Below, piece after piece: positions 51,817-61,152 of a stretch of 64,000 nucleotides of DNA. The stretch is taken from contig JBJXHC010000051.1 of the NCBI GenBank assembly GCA_046160825.1, positions 6,276-70,275 of the forward strand. Reading direction: 5' to 3'. The notes beneath the pieces were generated by a model. The model was not told the DNA's origin. It saw nothing but the letters and a program-made list of their open reading frames with translations, and did not search any database. Position 1 is the first letter of the stretch. Each line of letters begins with the position of its first letter. Both the position numbers and the translations under genes were made by a program. The stretch comes from JBJXHC01 sp046160825 (lineage in GTDB: Bacteria; Bacteroidota; Ignavibacteria; UBA10030; UBA6906).

Positions 51817-53274
51817 ATGGAAACTATTCAACAGATCTCCAGCGTCACCTCCGAGGTTGAACAGGGCCGCGTAGCATGGCTGGCCTGTCTCGGTGTCATT
51901 CGAGAGAGCGTAAACACGCAGAGTTTCAAAACCTGGTTCGAGCCTATAGAGTCAATTTCTCTGGCTGGTGGAAAACTCACGGTTCAAGTCCCCAGCCAAT
52001 TCTTTTGCGACTGGCTGGAAGAGCATTATTACGGACTTATTAATTCGACCGCTGCGCGTGTACTAGGCAAAGGGGCGAAACTCGAGTACGTCATCCGCAC
52101 CGAGGACCCAACCGTCGGAGAGGATGTACGCGTTGTTCCCAACATGAAAAAGGGGTTCCCTCAACAACCGGAATCCTTTATTCTCTCTACCGGTAGTAGA
52201 ACATCTCACAGCGGTGAAGAACAGCAACTCGCTCCATACCAAAGTTTCCTGAACCCCCGTTATACATTTGAAAACTTTATCAAGGGTGATAGCAACCAGT
52301 TGGCAAGGGCAGCCGCGTCTGCCGTGGCGAATAATCCTGGGGGAACATCATTCAACCCGTTGGTGATCTATGGTGGCACCGGCTTGGGCAAAACCCATCT
52401 CATGCAATCCATTGGGAACTATGCCCTGACCAACGGCAAGGCACGCAGGGTGATTTATGTTTCCAGCGAAAAATTCACCGTGGAATTCGTCGATGCCATT
52501 CAGAGTGATCGGATTAGTGATTTTTCCAGCTTCTACCGAAGCATGGATATTCTTATCGTCGATGACATCCAGTTCTTTTCCGGAAAGGAAAAGACTCAGG
52601 ATAATTTCTTCCACACGTTCAACGAATTACACCAACTGGGCAAGCAGATTGTTCTCACATCGGATCGCCCGCCCAAGGAGCTGAAGGGCTTGGACGACCG
52701 GTTGCTTTCCAGGTTCCAGTGGGGACTTACTGCTGACATACAACCGCCCGACCTTGAGACCCGTATTGCCATCCTCCGGAAGAAGAGTGAGGATGATGGC
52801 ATAGAGTTGTCACAGGATGTTGTCGAATGTATTGCTGCCAACGTAACAACAAACATTCGGGAGCTTGAAGGGTGCCTTATCAGCTTGCTTGCAAAGGCTT
52901 CTCTGGAAGAGCGGGAGATAACCGTGGACCTTACTCGCGAGGTGTTACGCGTTGTTGTTGGTGATATCAAATCCCCGATCACGATTGAGGAGATCCAGCG
53001 TGTCGTGTGCGACTATTTTGGGATTCCCCAGGATCTTATCCGCGCGAAAACGCGCAAACAGGAAATTGTCAACGCCCGACAGATTGCCATGTTTCTCGCC
53101 AAGGAACTTACCAACTCTTCACTGAAAACAATCGGTTTGCACTTTGGCGGACGCGACCACAGCACTGTCATTCATGCGTATCAGTCAGTGGAAGATCAGA
53201 TGAGACTCGACCAAAAATATAATACGAATGTGCAACAAGTTCGGCGGCGCCTTGAACACCTCGGACGTGCGTGA
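51817..53274 (+). CDS. dnaA: Chromosomal replication initiator DnaA
   Basis: A 485-residue initiator. Domain I (about 20-95, with W40F), a linker, the AAA+ domain with Walker A GGTGLGKTH (186-194) and Walker B ILIVDDIQF, and the C-terminal helix-turn-helix with GGRDHST (444-450) are all visible. It binds DnaA boxes and unwinds the origin. A GAGAGG motif precedes the ATG by nine bases. DnaA-box clusters lie on both sides of the gene. Confidence 0.99.
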   Translation: METIQQISSVTSEVEQGRVAWLACLGVIRESVNTQSFKTWFEPIESISLAGGKLTVQVPSQFFCDWLEEHYYGLINSTAARVLGKGAKLEYVIRTEDPTVGEDVRVVPNMKKGFPQQPESFILSTGSRTSHSGEEQQLAPYQSFLNPRYTFENFIKGDSNQLARAAASAVANNPGGTSFNPLVIYGGTGLGKTHLMQSIGNYALTNGKARRVIYVSSEKFTVEFVDAIQSDRISDFSSFYRSMDILIVDDIQFFSGKEKTQDNFFHTFNELHQLGKQIVLTSDRPPKELKGLDDRLLSRFQWGLTADIQPPDLETRIAILRKKSEDDGIELSQDVVECIAANVTTNIRELEGCLISLLAKASLEEREITVDLTREVLRVVVGDIKSPITIEEIQRVVCDYFGIPQDLIRAKTRKQEIVNARQIAMFLAKELTNSSLKTIGLHFGGRDHSTVIHAYQSVEDQMRLDQKYNTNVQQVRRRLEHLGRA

Positions 53275-53364
53275 TGAAGTGCTCTCTATAACACCATGTG
53301 TTATAGGTCGTTAATTTTCCGGCTTCTTTTTGTGAACAACGCGTGTATTGGCTGGTGTGTTACT

Positions 53365-53580
53365 TGTGAATAGATGTGATATGCATGTGTATTACCTTCA
53401 AGGTTCCATGCGTGAGTGAGTATATACGTGGTTGATGTTAACAATAAATAGATTTTCCACATCTGGTGTATTCAAATCATTCTTGAAGTGAATGACACAT
53501 AGTGTGTCCGGTTTTCTCTCAAAAATTTTCCAATATCAACATATCAACTTATGCACACCCTTATTACTAATCTTATATAT
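53365..53580. other. oriC, downstream DnaA boxes, DnaA-trio-like tract and AT-rich unwinding region
   Basis: The 479-base gap between dnaA and dnaN is strongly AT-rich. It has DnaA boxes at 53365-53373 and 53453-53461 (one mismatch each) and an exact TTATGCACA at 53549-53557. That box is followed by a short GC cluster (CCC) and then triplets TTA-TTA-CTA-ATC-TTA at 53561-53575, four of which fit the DnaA-trio pattern on the opposite strand, and then TATATATT. This order is that of the basal unwinding system described in Bacillus. Confidence 0.75.
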
Positions 53581-53753
53581 ATTCAATCTTGAAAATTCTT
53601 TTACTACTTATAATATAATGTGACGTTTGAATCTCCAAATTATTCTAACAAATAATGATTTCGTTTAGTTGAAGTTGAGTGTAAAAATGGTTAATTTTCA
53701 AGGGTTTTGAAAGAGTTTTATTCCCCAAACCACCCACCCGAGGAGTGTATCGA

Positions 53754-54872
53754 ATGAAATTTAGCGCAAACAGTTCTGATCTTTCGCGCGCGCTGGCAAA
53801 AGTCAACGCTGTTGTTCCCTCCAAATCTCCATCACCGATCCTCGAAAATGTACTCTTTGACCTTCTGAATGAGACACTGAATATTACCGCAACTGACATG
53901 GACATATCCCTTTCCGTTGCAATGCAAGTGAAAGCCGGCGAGGATGGAAAAATAGCCATCCCTGCAAAGCGCCTTCTGGACACGATCAGATCTCTCCCCG
54001 ATACAGAAATAATATTTATCATCGACACGACAACAAATAAAATAAAAATAACAACGAAGAACGGCGAGTATTCCCTTACGGGCGAATCAGCAAAGGATTA
54101 TCCTATCTTGCCGCAGTTCAAGGGTATTGATGAACTCGTTCTTGACACATCAACGCTGAAGAAACTTATACACCGAACTGCATTTGCGGTAAGCACAGAC
54201 GAACTTCGCCCGGCGATGATGGGAGTATTATTTCAATCAAAAGGAAATGAACTCCGAACGGTTGCAACAGATGGTCATAGACTCGTTAAGGTTGTTCAAA
54301 AACTTTCCAAAGCCTCATCCCTCAAGAGAGATATTATTGTTCCGGCAAAATCGCTCAGTCTCGTTTCAAGACTTCTGGAAACAGGGGACAATTCCGTTAG
54401 TGTTAGTGACACACATATCAAAATAGCATTTGACAGAACCGTTCTTATATCACGCCTCATCGACGAAACATATCCCAACTATGAGAGCGTTATTCCGCAG
54501 GATAACACCAAAATGTTGACTGTAGTACGGGATAACATCATAGCGTCGCTCCGGCGGGTTGCACTGTATGCAAGCGCAACAACACACCAGGTACGGTTCG
54601 AACTTTCCAAGAACCAAATGAAGGTGAGCGCCCAGGATATAGATTTTGGCGGAGAGGCCAAGGAAACAGTTGAATGTGTGTATGACTCAGAGACGCTGGA
54701 AATCGGATTCAACTCGATATATATGCTGGATATTCTCACGCACATGGAAGAAGAGAAGGTGGTGCTGAAATTTAGTACACCGACACGCGCAGGTATAGTT
54801 TCGCCAGCGAGTGCAAGTACAGCAGGGGAAGACGTCATGATGTTAGTTATGCCGGTGCGGCTCAACGTCTAA
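53754..54872 (+). CDS. dnaN: DNA polymerase III beta sliding clamp
   Basis: A 372-residue ring-forming processivity clamp with three similar domains. MKFSANSSDLSRALAKVNAVVPSKSPSPILENVLF at the N-terminus and the terminal LVMPVRLNV are typical. The ATG at 53754 has GAGGAG eight bases upstream; an in-frame GTG nine bases earlier is less likely. Confidence 0.98.
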   Translation: MKFSANSSDLSRALAKVNAVVPSKSPSPILENVLFDLLNETLNITATDMDISLSVAMQVKAGEDGKIAIPAKRLLDTIRSLPDTEIIFIIDTTTNKIKITTKNGEYSLTGESAKDYPILPQFKGIDELVLDTSTLKKLIHRTAFAVSTDELRPAMMGVLFQSKGNELRTVATDGHRLVKVVQKLSKASSLKRDIIVPAKSLSLVSRLLETGDNSVSVSDTHIKIAFDRTVLISRLIDETYPNYESVIPQDNTKMLTVVRDNIIASLRRVALYASATTHQVRFELSKNQMKVSAQDIDFGGEAKETVECVYDSETLEIGFNSIYMLDILTHMEEEKVVLKFSTPTRAGIVSPASASTAGEDVMMLVMPVRLNV

Positions 54873-54926
54873 GGGGGAACGTCAGCCAGAAGGAGGCCGA
54901 CCAAAGCGCCTTCGGCGGTACAGCGC

Positions 54927-56048
54927 ATGAAGGTTACGCATATACACCTCCGGAATTTTCGCAACCATAGCGACAGCGACCTGAGATTTTCCCCGGCGAT
55001 CAATGTGCTTCTGGGAGAGAACGGTCAAGGCAAGACCAATATTATCGAGGCTATTTCATACATCAGCCTCACGAAGAGTTTTTACGGTGCAAGCGATGGC
55101 ACCGTGCTGCAGATAGGAAGAGAATCGTTTGCGGTGGAGGAAGAGATAGAAACCGACGGCGGAAATGTGAATCACGTGTCGGTTTCTTTTTGCGCGGAGC
55201 CGGGAGAAAAGGATTTTTTGATTAACGGGATTAAGCCCGAAAGTCTGGCATCCGTTATCGGCAGGTTCCCGGTGGTCGTGCTCTCGCCGGAACACGGACG
55301 GGTCACGTTTGGAGGACCGGCAGACAGAAGGAAGTTCATTGATATAATTCTCTCACAACTCAGCAGATCTTACCTCACTGATTTGTTGGAGTATCGACGG
55401 GTACTGAGGCAGCGCAACAAGATCCTTACCGAGCAGCGCAATCGTGGGGCGTTGAACGCCGAGGTGCTCGCGTCGTGGAATACAGCATTAGCGGAACATG
55501 GAAGCAAAGTTATTGTCAGGCGATTTCAGTTTGTGCAAGAGTTTGGGGAGTATGTTACTTCTGCTTACCGGCAAATAGCGGCACGGGATGAAGAGCCGGC
55601 GCTGATGTATATGAGTTCCGTCGAGGCAGACCCAATAAGTTCCGTCGAACAGCGAATGTCAGAAGCGCTCGCCCGCAGGAAGGCAGAGGAGTTCAGGAGA
55701 GGCACCACGCTCGTAGGACCGCACCGCGACGACCTGCGTTTTTCGTTGAACGGCATGAATGTTCAGGAATATGCGTCGCAGGGGCAACATAAAACATTCC
55801 TGGTTGCGTTGAAGATGGCGGAGTTTTTTTATTTGAAGGAGAGGACGGCAGAGACACCAATCTTCCTGCTTGATGATGTGTTTAGTGAGCTGGACGAACA
55901 GCGGACGCGCAACATCCTGGAAGTTATACAACACATCGGACAAACAATCATCACGAGTACGGACGAATCGGTGTTCCGGAAAGCCGTGGCGTGGGGAGAT
56001 ACCAACAGGAGATTCCGCGTTGAAAAGGGGACAGTTAAAGCGGCATAG
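54927..56048 (+). CDS. recF: DNA repair ATPase RecF
   Basis: A 373-residue SMC-like ATPase that helps load RecA at gaps. Walker A LLGENGQGKTNIIEAI, signature LVGPHRDDLRFSLNG, and Walker B IFLLDDVFSELDEQR are present. The ATG is supported by the family N-terminus (THIHLRNFRNHSD). The nearest good ribosome-binding sequence, AAGGAGG, lies 30 bases upstream with a small hairpin in between, which is unusual. The next gene, dciA, overlaps its 3' end by 29 bases. Confidence 0.96.
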   Translation: MKVTHIHLRNFRNHSDSDLRFSPAINVLLGENGQGKTNIIEAISYISLTKSFYGASDGTVLQIGRESFAVEEEIETDGGNVNHVSVSFCAEPGEKDFLINGIKPESLASVIGRFPVVVLSPEHGRVTFGGPADRRKFIDIILSQLSRSYLTDLLEYRRVLRQRNKILTEQRNRGALNAEVLASWNTALAEHGSKVIVRRFQFVQEFGEYVTSAYRQIAARDEEPALMYMSSVEADPISSVEQRMSEALARRKAEEFRRGTTLVGPHRDDLRFSLNGMNVQEYASQGQHKTFLVALKMAEFFYLKERTAETPIFLLDDVFSELDEQRTRNILEVIQHIGQTIITSTDESVFRKAVAWGDTNRRFRVEKGTVKAA

Positions 56049-56328
56049 CGTACCCAAAACCGTGGCGTCGGTCATCTCGGAACTCACCAATGACTTCGGT
56101 ATCGACAGGACGCTGGATCGATACAGCGTGGTAACCGGTTGGCAAACTCTTGTGGGAGAACAGATTGCGCGCGTGACTACAGCGCAGCGCATGGAAAATG
56201 GAGTGTTATACGTCGGCGTGAACACGGCACCGTGGCGCGCAGAGCTTACAATGCGACGCAGGGAAATCATCGACAAGATCAACACCACCCTCGGCAAAAA
56301 GGTGGTACACGATATCCGATTTCGATAA
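56020..56328 (+). CDS. dciA: DciA (DUF721) helicase-loader-type protein
   Basis: A 102-residue protein of the DUF721/DciA family, the ancestral bacterial loader of the DnaB helicase. The KH-like domain is seen in RYSVVTGWQTLVGEQIARVTTAQRMENGVLYVGVNTAPWRAELTMRR, followed by basic residues. No ATG fits; the TTG at 56020 is chosen because AGGAG lies eight bases upstream and the frame upstream lies inside recF. Position between recF and gyrB beside oriC is usual for dciA. No dnaC or dnaI was seen. Confidence 0.85.
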   Translation: MKRGQLKRHSVPKTVASVISELTNDFGIDRTLDRYSVVTGWQTLVGEQIARVTTAQRMENGVLYVGVNTAPWRAELTMRRREIIDKINTTLGKKVVHDIRFR

Positions 56329-56352
56329 TTACGTATTGAACCGAAGGATGGA

Positions 56353-58410
56353 ATGGCAAAAGTAATCGAAGAGACAGCAGGGGAAAAAGTAAAGAAGAGC
56401 AACGCTAACGGCAACGCCTATACAGCCGAGGACATTACCGTCCTCAAAGGTCTTGAGGCAGTACGCCGCCGCCCCGCGATGTACATCGGCGATATCAGCG
56501 CACGCGGGCTTCACCACCTTGTGTATGAAGTTGTTGACAACTCGATTGATGAAGCTCTGGCCGGCTATGCAAAGAATATCGAGGTCATCATCAACAATGA
56601 CGGATCGGTCACTGTAACGGACGATGGCCGTGGTATTCCCACCGACATACACAAGGAGGAAAACCGTTCGGCCCTCGAAGTGGTTATGACCGTTCTTCAC
56701 GCTGGCGGGAAGTTCGACAAGAACACCTACAAGGTGTCGGGCGGATTGCACGGGGTTGGTGTCTCCGTCGTGAATGCGTTGAGCGAGTGGCTTGAAGTGG
56801 AGGTCTATCGCGACGCAAAAGTCTGGTTCCAGAAGTTCACGCGCGGCGACCCCGTTGCACCGGCAAAGGTCACAGGCAAAACGGAGAAGGGGAAGACCGG
56901 CACGAAGGTGACGTTCATGCCCGACGGACAGATATTCAAGAACCGGGTATTTAAATTTGAAACCCTCGCTGAACGGCTGCGGGAACTGGCGTTCCTGAAC
57001 TCGCAGGTGAAACTCCGCATTGTCGACGTACGCGACAAGAGCGAGCAGGAGGAGACATTCCACTTCAAAGGCGGACTCGTAGAGTTCGTCAAGTACATCG
57101 ACGCCACACGCCCGTCCATCATGCGCAAAGTGTTTTATGCGCAGGGGTCTGACAAGGATGAGAACGGACGAATGGTTGAAGTGGAGGCGTCGTTCCAATA
57201 CAACGACCAGTACAGCGAGAACATCTTCACGTACGTCAACAACATCAACACGCACGAAGGCGGAAGCCATCTCGTCGGGTTCCGTACTGCGCTTACCCGC
57301 ACGCTCAACAGCTACGCGTACAAAAACGGCATCCTGAAGGAAGGAAAGATCTCCCTCACCGGAGATGACTTCAAGGAAGGATTCACCGGAGTGATCAGCG
57401 TAAAGGTGCCGGAACCGCAGTTCGAGGGTCAGACAAAAACAAAGCTTGGCAATAGCGAAGTCAAGAGCATCGTAGAAGGTGTTGTTGGACCGGCCCTTGC
57501 TGCATGGATGGACGAGAATCCGGGCGACGCGAAGCGTCTTCTCGAAAAGTCATTGCGCGCAGCAGAAGCTCGTGAAGCTGCCCGCAAAGCACGCGATCTC
57601 ACACGTCGCAAGAATGCGTTGAGTACCGGCGGCCTGCCCGGTAAGCTGGCCGACTGCTCCATTAACGATCCCGAGCATTGCGAACTGTATCTTGTTGAAG
57701 GTGATTCCGCCGGAGGAAGCGCAAAGCAGGGAAGAGACCGTCGCTTCCAGGCCATTCTTCCTTTGAAGGGAAAAATATTAAATGTGGAGAAGGCTCGACT
57801 CCACAAGATACTTGAGAACGAAGAGATCCGGAATATCTTCACGGCCATTGGTGCCGGCGTTGGGGAAGAATTCGATCCGGGCAAAGTCCGTTATGGCAAA
57901 ATCATCCTGATGTGCGACGCGGACGTTGATGGCTCCCACATTCGCACGCTGTTGCTGACGCTGTTTTTCCGTTACATGAAGCCGCTGATCGAACTCGGGC
58001 ATATCTACATTGCTCAACCGCCGCTCTACAAGGTGAAGAAGGGGAAGCAGGAAGTGTATGCGTATGACGAAGAAGAACGAACCGAAGTGGTGAAGCGGTT
58101 TCAATCGGAAAAGAAGAAGGGCGAGAAGGTAGTAGAAGAGAAAGAGGAAGACGGAGTTGAAGCGCCGGAGGAAGGTGCTCAGGTGCTCGGCAACATCGTC
58201 ATCAGCAGATTCAAGGGCCTCGGCGAAATGAACCCCGATCAGCTTTGGGGAACGACAATGAATCCTGATACACGCACGCTGCTGCAGGTGGGCATTGAAA
58301 ACGCGGCCGATGCCGACCGGACATTCTCGATTTTGATGGGGGACGAAGTTGAGCCCCGACGCCAGTTCATCGAAAAAAATGCAAAGTATGTGAGAAATCT
58401 GGACGTATGA
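56353..58410 (+). CDS. gyrB: DNA gyrase subunit B
   Basis: A 685-residue ATPase subunit of gyrase. GHKL ATPase motifs are seen near LVYEVVDNSIDEALAG, DDGRGIP and GGLHGVGVSVVNALS. The TOPRIM domain carries LVEGDSAGGSAKQGRDRRFQAILPLKGKILNVEKA and DADVDGSHI. An acidic/lysine-rich insert (around EEKEEDGVEAPEEGAQ, encoded near 58115-58190) lengthens the TOPRIM-tail region. A good ribosome-binding site (AAGGA) lies four bases before the ATG. gyrA follows 79 bases later. Confidence 0.98.
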   Translation: MAKVIEETAGEKVKKSNANGNAYTAEDITVLKGLEAVRRRPAMYIGDISARGLHHLVYEVVDNSIDEALAGYAKNIEVIINNDGSVTVTDDGRGIPTDIHKEENRSALEVVMTVLHAGGKFDKNTYKVSGGLHGVGVSVVNALSEWLEVEVYRDAKVWFQKFTRGDPVAPAKVTGKTEKGKTGTKVTFMPDGQIFKNRVFKFETLAERLRELAFLNSQVKLRIVDVRDKSEQEETFHFKGGLVEFVKYIDATRPSIMRKVFYAQGSDKDENGRMVEVEASFQYNDQYSENIFTYVNNINTHEGGSHLVGFRTALTRTLNSYAYKNGILKEGKISLTGDDFKEGFTGVISVKVPEPQFEGQTKTKLGNSEVKSIVEGVVGPALAAWMDENPGDAKRLLEKSLRAAEAREAARKARDLTRRKNALSTGGLPGKLADCSINDPEHCELYLVEGDSAGGSAKQGRDRRFQAILPLKGKILNVEKARLHKILENEEIRNIFTAIGAGVGEEFDPGKVRYGKIILMCDADVDGSHIRTLLLTLFFRYMKPLIELGHIYIAQPPLYKVKKGKQEVYAYDEEERTEVVKRFQSEKKKGEKVVEEKEEDGVEAPEEGAQVLGNIVISRFKGLGEMNPDQLWGTTMNPDTRTLLQVGIENAADADRTFSILMGDEVEPRRQFIEKNAKYVRNLDV

Positions 58411-58431
58411 TTCTGAGCGAAGCGAAGAATC
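58409..58431. repeat. Small hairpin with GAGCGAAGCGA loop between gyrB and gyrA
   Basis: A perfect 6-bp stem GATTCT / AGAATC holds the loop GAGCGAAGCGA. It begins in the gyrB stop codon. The loop matches that of the hairpin at 22369-22394 except for one missing T, while the stem sequence is different. Confidence 0.65.
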
Positions 58432-58489
58432 TGAACCACAGAGATAGAAGAGATGGCCGAGAAATACCAGATAGAAGAAAAGGAAAGTA

Positions 58490-61090
58490 ATGGCAACACT
58501 GAACGAAAAAATTCTCCCGGTTGATATCGAAGACGAGATGCGCGGATCGTACATCGATTACTCGATGTCGGTTATTGTTGCGCGTGCATTGCCCGATGTG
58601 CGTGATGGACTGAAGCCCGTCCACCGTCGGGTGTTGTACGGCATGCAGGATCTTGGCCTCGCCGCCAACCGTCCGTATAAGAAATCCGCACGTATCGTCG
58701 GTGAGGTACTCGGCAAGTATCACCCGCACGGTGACAGCTCCGTGTATGACACACTCGTCCGCATGGCGCAGGACTTCTCCATGCGGTATCCGCTTGTGGA
58801 CGGACAGGGAAACTTCGGCTCGATTGATGGTGACTCACCGGCGGCCATGCGTTACACGGAAGCACGGCTCTCGCGTCTTGCAGAGGAGATGCTCAAGGAT
58901 CTTGAGAAGAACACCGTCCTGTTTACCCCAAACTTCGACGACACGCTCAAAGAGCCATCGGTACTTCCGGCCATGGTGCCGAACCTCCTCATCAACGGTG
59001 CGTCGGGAATCGCTGTGGGTATGGCGACAAACATCCCACCGCATAACCTCACCGAGGTGATCGATGGTTGCATCGCGCTTATCAAGGACGAGACGCTAAC
59101 GAACGACAAGTTGATGAAGTATGTGAAGGCACCGGACTTTCCGACCGGTGGAATTATCTACGGCTACGAAGGCGTGAAAGACGCCTATACCACCGGGCGT
59201 GGGAGAATTACCGTCCGCGCAAAGGCCAATATTGAAACCGGCAAGGGAGATCGCCAGAGTATTATCGTCTCCGAGATTCCCTACCAGGTCAACAAAGCCG
59301 GAATGATCGAGCGCATCGCTGAGATGGTGAACGACAAAAAGCTCGAAGACATCTCCGACATTCGGGATGAATCGGATCGCGACGGTCTCCGCATCGTAAT
59401 TGAATTGAAGCGCGACGCCAACGCCCAGGTCATCCTCAACAATCTCTACAAGCACACGCAGATGGAAACCACCTTCGGCGTGATTATGCTGTCGTTGGTT
59501 GAGGGCCGACCCATGGTCCTCACGCTGAAGGATATGATCGAGAAATTCATCGCGCACCGGAACGAAGTCATTGTCCGTCGCTCGAAGTTCGAGTTGGAGG
59601 AAGCCGAGAAACGTGCGCATATCCTCGAAGGCTATATCATCGCGCTGGACAACATCGACGCGATTATCAAACTGATCAAGGCTTCGCCGGATACACCGAC
59701 CGCCCAGGCGGGGCTCATGAAGAAATTCAAGCTCTCCGAGATCCAGTCCAAGGCAATTCTCGATATGCGCCTGCAGAGACTCACGGGCCTCGAGCGCAAG
59801 AAGATCGAAGATGAATACCGTGAAGTTATCGAAATCATCGAGAAGCTCAAGGCGATCCTGAAAAGCAAACAGCTTCAGATGGAGATCATCAAAGGAGAGC
59901 TTCTCGAGATCAAGAAGAAGTACGGCGATGAACGCCGCACGGAAATCGTTATGAAGGCGGAGGAATTCAGCATCGAAGATATGATTGCTGAAGAGGAAGT
60001 CGTCATCACCATCAGCCACACGGGGTCCATCAAACGCTTCCCAGTGAGCGGCTACCGAAGGCAATCGCGCGGCGGGCGCGGCAGCATGGGCGCCACGACG
60101 AAGGAAGACGATTTTATTGAGCACATGTTCGTTGCCTCCACCCATAATTATTTGATGCTGTTCACCGACAGGGGAAAGTGTTATTGGTTGAAGGTGTTTG
60201 AGATTCCCGAGGGAAGCCGTACGGCGCGCGGAAAGTCCATCGCGAACTTGATCGCGAAAGATGCAGACGAGACGATTGCGGCATACGTTTCCGTGAAGAG
60301 TTTTGAAGAACCACTGTTTGTGGTGATGGTGACGGAGCAAGGCATCATCAAGAAAACGTCGCTTGAGGAATTCAGCAACCCGCGCAAGAGCGGCATCATG
60401 GCGATAGGTCTGGACAAGGGAGACCGGGTGATCGATGTTCGTCTAACAGACGGCAAACAAGACATCGTTCTCGGTACACACGAAGGGGTAGCCATCAGAT
60501 TCCACGAGCAGGAGGTACGTGCCATGGGCCGTGCAGCCGGTGGTGTCCGTGCCATCAAGTTGGAGAAGAAGGACATGGTTGTCGGGATGGTTGCATTGCG
60601 ACGGAGCGGTACCTCGATTCTCGTTGCCACCGAGCTTGGCTATGGCAAGCGCAGCGAAACCGAGGAATACCGTGTCAGCCACCGCTCCGGAAAGGGAATC
60701 ATCACCGTCAAGACGACTGACAAGACGGGCAAGATGGTCACGATCAAAGAGGTTTTGGATACAGACGATGTCGTCATCGTAACGACGGGTGGCATCATGA
60801 TCCGCCAGCACGCATCGAATATCCGGATCGCCGGACGGAACACACAGGGCGTCCGATTGATCCGCCTGGACGACAAAGACACCATCTCGGATGTGGCAGT
60901 GGTGGTTGGAGAGGATGATGTAGCCGTCCTTAGCGCTGCGGTGCCCGCCGTTGTTGCGAAACCCATCGAAGCAACGCTCTTCGATTCTCCCAAAGAGGAA
61001 AAATCCAAGCCCGTGATTGAATCGAAGGAGAAGCCGAAGTCGGTGGAGAAGAAAGCCAAGCCGAAACAAAAGCCCAAGAAGAAAAAGTAA
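58490..61090 (+). CDS. gyrA: DNA gyrase subunit A
   Basis: An 866-residue gyrase subunit. Catalytic Tyr122 lies in AAMRYTEARLS and the quinolone-resistance region reads HGDSSVYD with Ser83 and Asp87, the wild-type pair. The C-terminal beta-pinwheel has the GyrA-box-like QSRGGRG, a slight variant of QRRGGRG. A Lys-rich low-complexity tail of about 30 residues (KPKSVEKKAKPKQKPKKKK) ends the protein. The ribosome-binding site is AAGGA, six bases from the ATG. A strong terminator follows. Confidence 0.98.
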   Translation: MATLNEKILPVDIEDEMRGSYIDYSMSVIVARALPDVRDGLKPVHRRVLYGMQDLGLAANRPYKKSARIVGEVLGKYHPHGDSSVYDTLVRMAQDFSMRYPLVDGQGNFGSIDGDSPAAMRYTEARLSRLAEEMLKDLEKNTVLFTPNFDDTLKEPSVLPAMVPNLLINGASGIAVGMATNIPPHNLTEVIDGCIALIKDETLTNDKLMKYVKAPDFPTGGIIYGYEGVKDAYTTGRGRITVRAKANIETGKGDRQSIIVSEIPYQVNKAGMIERIAEMVNDKKLEDISDIRDESDRDGLRIVIELKRDANAQVILNNLYKHTQMETTFGVIMLSLVEGRPMVLTLKDMIEKFIAHRNEVIVRRSKFELEEAEKRAHILEGYIIALDNIDAIIKLIKASPDTPTAQAGLMKKFKLSEIQSKAILDMRLQRLTGLERKKIEDEYREVIEIIEKLKAILKSKQLQMEIIKGELLEIKKKYGDERRTEIVMKAEEFSIEDMIAEEEVVITISHTGSIKRFPVSGYRRQSRGGRGSMGATTKEDDFIEHMFVASTHNYLMLFTDRGKCYWLKVFEIPEGSRTARGKSIANLIAKDADETIAAYVSVKSFEEPLFVVMVTEQGIIKKTSLEEFSNPRKSGIMAIGLDKGDRVIDVRLTDGKQDIVLGTHEGVAIRFHEQEVRAMGRAAGGVRAIKLEKKDMVVGMVALRRSGTSILVATELGYGKRSETEEYRVSHRSGKGIITVKTTDKTGKMVTIKEVLDTDDVVIVTTGGIMIRQHASNIRIAGRNTQGVRLIRLDDKDTISDVAVVVGEDDVAVLSAAVPAVVAKPIEATLFDSPKEEKSKPVIESKEKPKSVEKKAKPKQKPKKKK

Positions 61091-61113
61091 ATGATGTTGA
61101 TATAACCGCACGA

Positions 61114-61146
61114 GAAGCCCTGCCGACACAGTGGGGCTTCTTTTTT
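61114..61146 (+). terminator. Terminator after gyrA
   Basis: GAAGCCC (61114-61120) pairs with GGGCTTC (61134-61140) around a 13-base loop, followed by six T. It lies 23 bases after the gyrA stop and ends the dnaA-side run. Confidence 0.85.
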
Positions 61147-61152
61147 ATGTGG

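Noticed and set aside
56329..57270. A 313-codon minus frame
   Set aside because: Antisense to gyrB; Val/Asp/Leu-rich composition mirrors gyrB codons.
59096..60340. A 414-codon minus frame
   Set aside because: Antisense to gyrA, whose protein is conserved through the whole stretch.
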